DNA of 64,000 nt from Nannobrachium achirus (taxonomy: Eukaryota; Chordata; Actinopteri; Myctophiformes; Myctophidae). Position 1 is the stretch's first letter. Every line of letters begins with the position of its first letter. The notes beneath the pieces were generated by a model that saw only the letters and a program-made list of their open reading frames with translations, ran no database searches and had not been told where the DNA came from. Shown piece by piece: positions 60,563 to 64,000 of this stretch. The stretch lies in NCBI GenBank assembly GCA_963921795.1, contig OY997645.1:17980365-18044364 (forward strand), given 5' to 3'. The position numbers were made by a program, and so were the translations under genes.

Positions 60563-60819
60563 CGTCGTTGTCGAGCAGAAACCTCGTATCTCCAAGTTTC
60601 AAATTTGTATGTTCTTTCGCAAAGCCAAGCCCTGCTTCATCATACAAGGCCGTCGCTCAAAAGTAGTGAAAACAGCAGATCTACAAGCACACAACGCCTC
60701 GCGGAGCGAGGCGTTGTGTGCTTGTACATCGGCTGTTTTCACTAGTTTAAATCATTCTTAAAATGATAAATGCAAAATGAACGGTTTTGAACATACAGGG
60801 TTTTCACCCGACAACGACG
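60563..60819. mobile_element. MITE family A, copy 3
   Basis: Ends cgtcgttgtcgagcagaaac and ttcacccgacaacgacg; perfect 4-bp duplication ctat at 60559-60562 and 60820-60823. Palindrome in the centre. Confidence 0.88.
60664..60744. repeat. Shared palindrome copy 15 (in MITE A3)
   Basis: Arms tagtgaaaacagc and gctgttttcacta around acaagcacacaacgcctcgc. Left GCAGATC, right CATCGGC, the reverse of copy 2 in the same family and same MITE orientation. Confidence 0.92.
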
Positions 60820-60823
60820 CTAT

Positions 60824-61169
60824 GTCCTATAAAAGGGAAAGGGTTTTACGGGTGGGTGGGAGTAGGAGAGCATTGCAGCCTCCTTGCATACTCTGCGTTG
60901 TCATTATGGGATTAGAATACACCCACTGATTAGGGAAGAGCCGGTCCCCTGTGATCACAAAGGCTTTTTAGTTTGTGCACTGACCTTCAACCTGTAAAGC
61001 AGCCTAATGCTCCGCGGGGAGATAATGGCTCTTATTAAGTGCCTCAAGTCCTTTCTTGTTTAAAGCAGGTGGACTGGGCAAATGAGTTGCCAGCACTCAC
61101 AATATTGAGTGTGACTAAAGGGTGTTATTTACCGTGAATAACGGGGGCGTGCGTGCACTCGCGCACGTG
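60824..61169. other. Non-coding stretch, possible regulatory patch
   Basis: Repeat-free; includes cccactgattagggaagagc, ggctcttattaagtgcctca and agcaggtggactgggc. Conservation is untested. Confidence 0.3.
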
Positions 61170-61709
<540 letters not shown>

Positions 61710-62389
61710 GTGTGTGTGTGCGCGTGCGTGTACCGATTGAAGCTGTGTTGCCGCGTATGAGTCATAAAGAATGAGAAGTAAAACAAAAGCGCTGCTGGAC
61801 TCTATTGGAGATGACAGCCAGGTGGAAACATCGACGGGGAGGCTGGCCGATTCGCTGGTGAGAGCGAGATCCAACACATTGCTTTTCAGCCAGCCTGTAG
61901 AGGGCTGTGTCACCAGTGGGGGGGGGGGGGGGGGGGTTAGGAAATGGTCTAAAAAGAAGCCAATGCTTTCTTTCCAGTTTTTTCACCCCCACATGGCCAC
62001 GGCTTGGCTTTTAATGACCTTGAGATCCTTGAGCCAGCATGGTGTTAGACCTCCAAATCTGCTGCTCCCCTCAAGGAAGCTTGTGGCAACTCATGCGAGA
62101 GAGAACCAAGGCTCCGGTTGCACAGCTAACCATGAATTCCAACCGGCAAACTTTGGTAAATGTTAACTTTAAAAAAAAAAGGGGGAAAAGAGGAAAAGAA
62201 AACAGTTTCTTATAGTGTATTCAGAAGTTGTACTCTACTGTCAAATATCTCTCTCTAGTGTGACCAATGTTTTTGAAGAGGAGTGGGATGGTCTAACATG
62301 AAATGACCTACAGTACAATCTGAGTGCCCTTGAAAAAGTCATGTTAATAATAAGCACAAACATATTTATTTTCATTTCCAATGTGCTAT
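61710..62389. other. Non-coding stretch
   Basis: G run at 61919-61936. The open frame at 61771-62166 has no domain or splice support. Confidence 0.4.
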
Positions 62390-62393
62390 TTAA

Positions 62394-62705
62394 AGGACAT
62401 AGTAATTAGAGAAAAGTGGCTAAATATGTATTTTTAGTCACAATAAGCCCATTCCCAAGATGCACCGCAATCTTTCATGTGCAGATGTGACTTATGGGGG
62501 CTGGTGTAAATAATAGCAAATAAATTGCCTCCTTATTGTGTCTAAAAATACATATTTAGCCACTTGTACGCATGCCCCCACCCACTGAAATCAAAATACT
62601 AACAATAGAAAGCAGTGAATGGAAATATTTTTACACTCATCTTTTCTTTTCTCTAATTACAATCTAAAATATAAACCCTTGTTGTAAAAAAAACAAAGTT
62701 GCCCT
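62394..62705. mobile_element. Foldback MITE with TTAA flanks (family J), copy 2
   Basis: Ends aggacatagtaatt and acaaagttgccct; shares taagcccattcccaagatgc and catatttagccacttgtacg with copy 1. TTAA at 62390-62393 and 62706-62709. The left arm is shortened. Confidence 0.82.
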
Positions 62706-62709
62706 TTAA

Positions 62710-64000
62710 TGTATTACAGTTGCAGGTCTTTCATGTCTTCGATCACTTTTATGTGTGAAGTCTGCTTCACTGTGGTGCCTTCATATTTTAAAGGTGGATT
62801 CTTAACCAGATGTGTTGAATTATCGGACAAGTGTAAGCCATTGATTTTTTGCCAATGGCTTTTTACCAAGTGATAATGCAGGCGAGGTTCACTGATATGG
62901 ACGAAGTGCTGACAGAAATAAAAGTCGGTTTACAGTGAAATTCCCACGACAGCCATTCCTTCACTGCACACCACTATTGATCGGTTGTCCCTCTAAACAT
63001 AAGCTTTGAGTTTCAAGGTTCCACACAAATGCAGGCACAGTCAAACACACACACACGCGCGCACGGTCGCACGCACACAGACACAGACCCAATACTCTCT
63101 TTCTCTCTTACTCCCTCTCACACACTTAGTGGCCCCATGCTTATTTTCCGAGGAGGAACTCATTCCCGCAATGCACCAAAGGTCAGACGAACTCCCTTTC
63201 TTTCGTTCTCATTTCATTTTTCCATTTCTCGCTCCACCCCTCCTCCCCTCTCCCTGCTTGTCCCCCCTCACCCCCTCTCTCTCTCTCCCCCGCTTACCTT
63301 TTCCATACCAAGGCTTTCTTTAAGGAGTGCAAACTCCACTTTATCACTCTGATGAATCTCCCCGTGCCGCTCAAGGAGAGGCTGTCTGCCTCACCCCTCT
63401 GAGGTAAAACGCGGAGACAAATGCCCCCATCTCCCCATCTGCTAGCCCGGCTCTTATGTTTAGGGTGATGCAGTGAGACAGGTTGATTAAAAGCAGGTTA
63501 GCAAGAGCAAGAGATCCACCGAGGCCGTCACTCAGCCCTCCTGACGGATCGCTGACAAAGAGGTCAAGGCTTCTGCACAGGAGAGAGGAGGTCCCAGCAG
63601 GAATCTTACACTGCACAGGCATGGCCCGGCAGAACTTAGACAGACTGAACAGCAATGCATACGTCTCTGTGTGCATGTGCATCGTGCTGTGCACGTCCAC
63701 ACTACGCGTGCACGCCGACTTTCTACCTAAATCTCGTTGTTCTCACGTGATAGGAGACCAATTATAATTGATGGTTTTCTCAGCAAAATGTTGATGTCAA
63801 ACGACAAGTTTGTGTTCACATCATGAGCGCACCGAATGTATGGCAGATGACATGAAACACACTTGGCGTATGTGTATATAAACCTTATGTATCTTAGCAT
63901 ATCTACTTATATCTACATGCACACACACACATACATATACACAGTATATACCAGTAAGACGCCTAAGGGCGAAAAGTGACCTCACCTAAAGGGCGAGGTC
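62710..64000. other. Non-coding end of window
   Basis: CT-rich patches at 63090-63120 and 63270-63290 and a short (AC)n at 63920-63930. No exon recognised. Confidence 0.4.

Overview
The window looks like non-coding DNA from a ray-finned (teleost) fish. The evidence is very dense and long (CA/GT)n and (GA/CT)n microsatellites, tRNA-derived SINEs with a typical fish tail, Tc1-like and LINE debris, Helitrons, and many short hAT-type MITEs of kinds common in fish. The species cannot be named from the sequence alone.

Only one plausible host coding segment was found. A GA-rich 5' leader (about 6.7-7.51 kb) runs into a short exon, 7511-7556 on the + strand. It encodes a signal-peptide-like start (MIPWVLLLLLWFSGR) and ends at a consensus donor in phase 1. 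No later exon was recognised, so everything to the right is probably one very large first intron (over 56 kb) of a secreted or cell-surface protein gene I cannot identify.

Layout: 0.5-1.1 kb, a hAT-type MITE with perfect 8-bp target duplications. 1.6-5.3 kb, a nest: a hAT-type element (TSD gtataggc) holding a long-terminal-inverted-repeat element with a captured coding fragment, itself broken by a LINE fragment, plus a second MITE. 6.7-7.6 kb, leader and exon 1. 10-24 kb, MITEs, a SINE and simple repeats. 25-27.5 kb, Tc1 remnant, hAT MITE and (GA)n. 28-37 kb, microsatellites, a SINE, a 1.3-kb hAT element and a MITE carrying promoter-like sequence. 37-45 kb, mostly unique sequence with simple repeats. 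45.8-47.3 kb, a hAT element with an internal tandem duplication. 51.7-53.6 kb, two Helitrons in minus orientation packed with CArG-box-like decamers. 54-62.7 kb, more MITEs.

The most striking signal is a palindrome of about 50-105 bp, core arm roughly AATAGCMGATCTACAAGCTCACAACGC. It occurs about 17 times, usually in the middle of MITEs whose termini and target duplications are otherwise unrelated (at least seven families). The arms co-vary, each copy with both arms intact keeps one characteristic mismatch between its arms, and the palindrome sits in opposite orientations inside different members of the same family. This behaves like a hairpin module that moves among, or is shared by, unrelated non-autonomous transposons. 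I do not know a described system that matches it. A repeat-library search is needed before calling it new.
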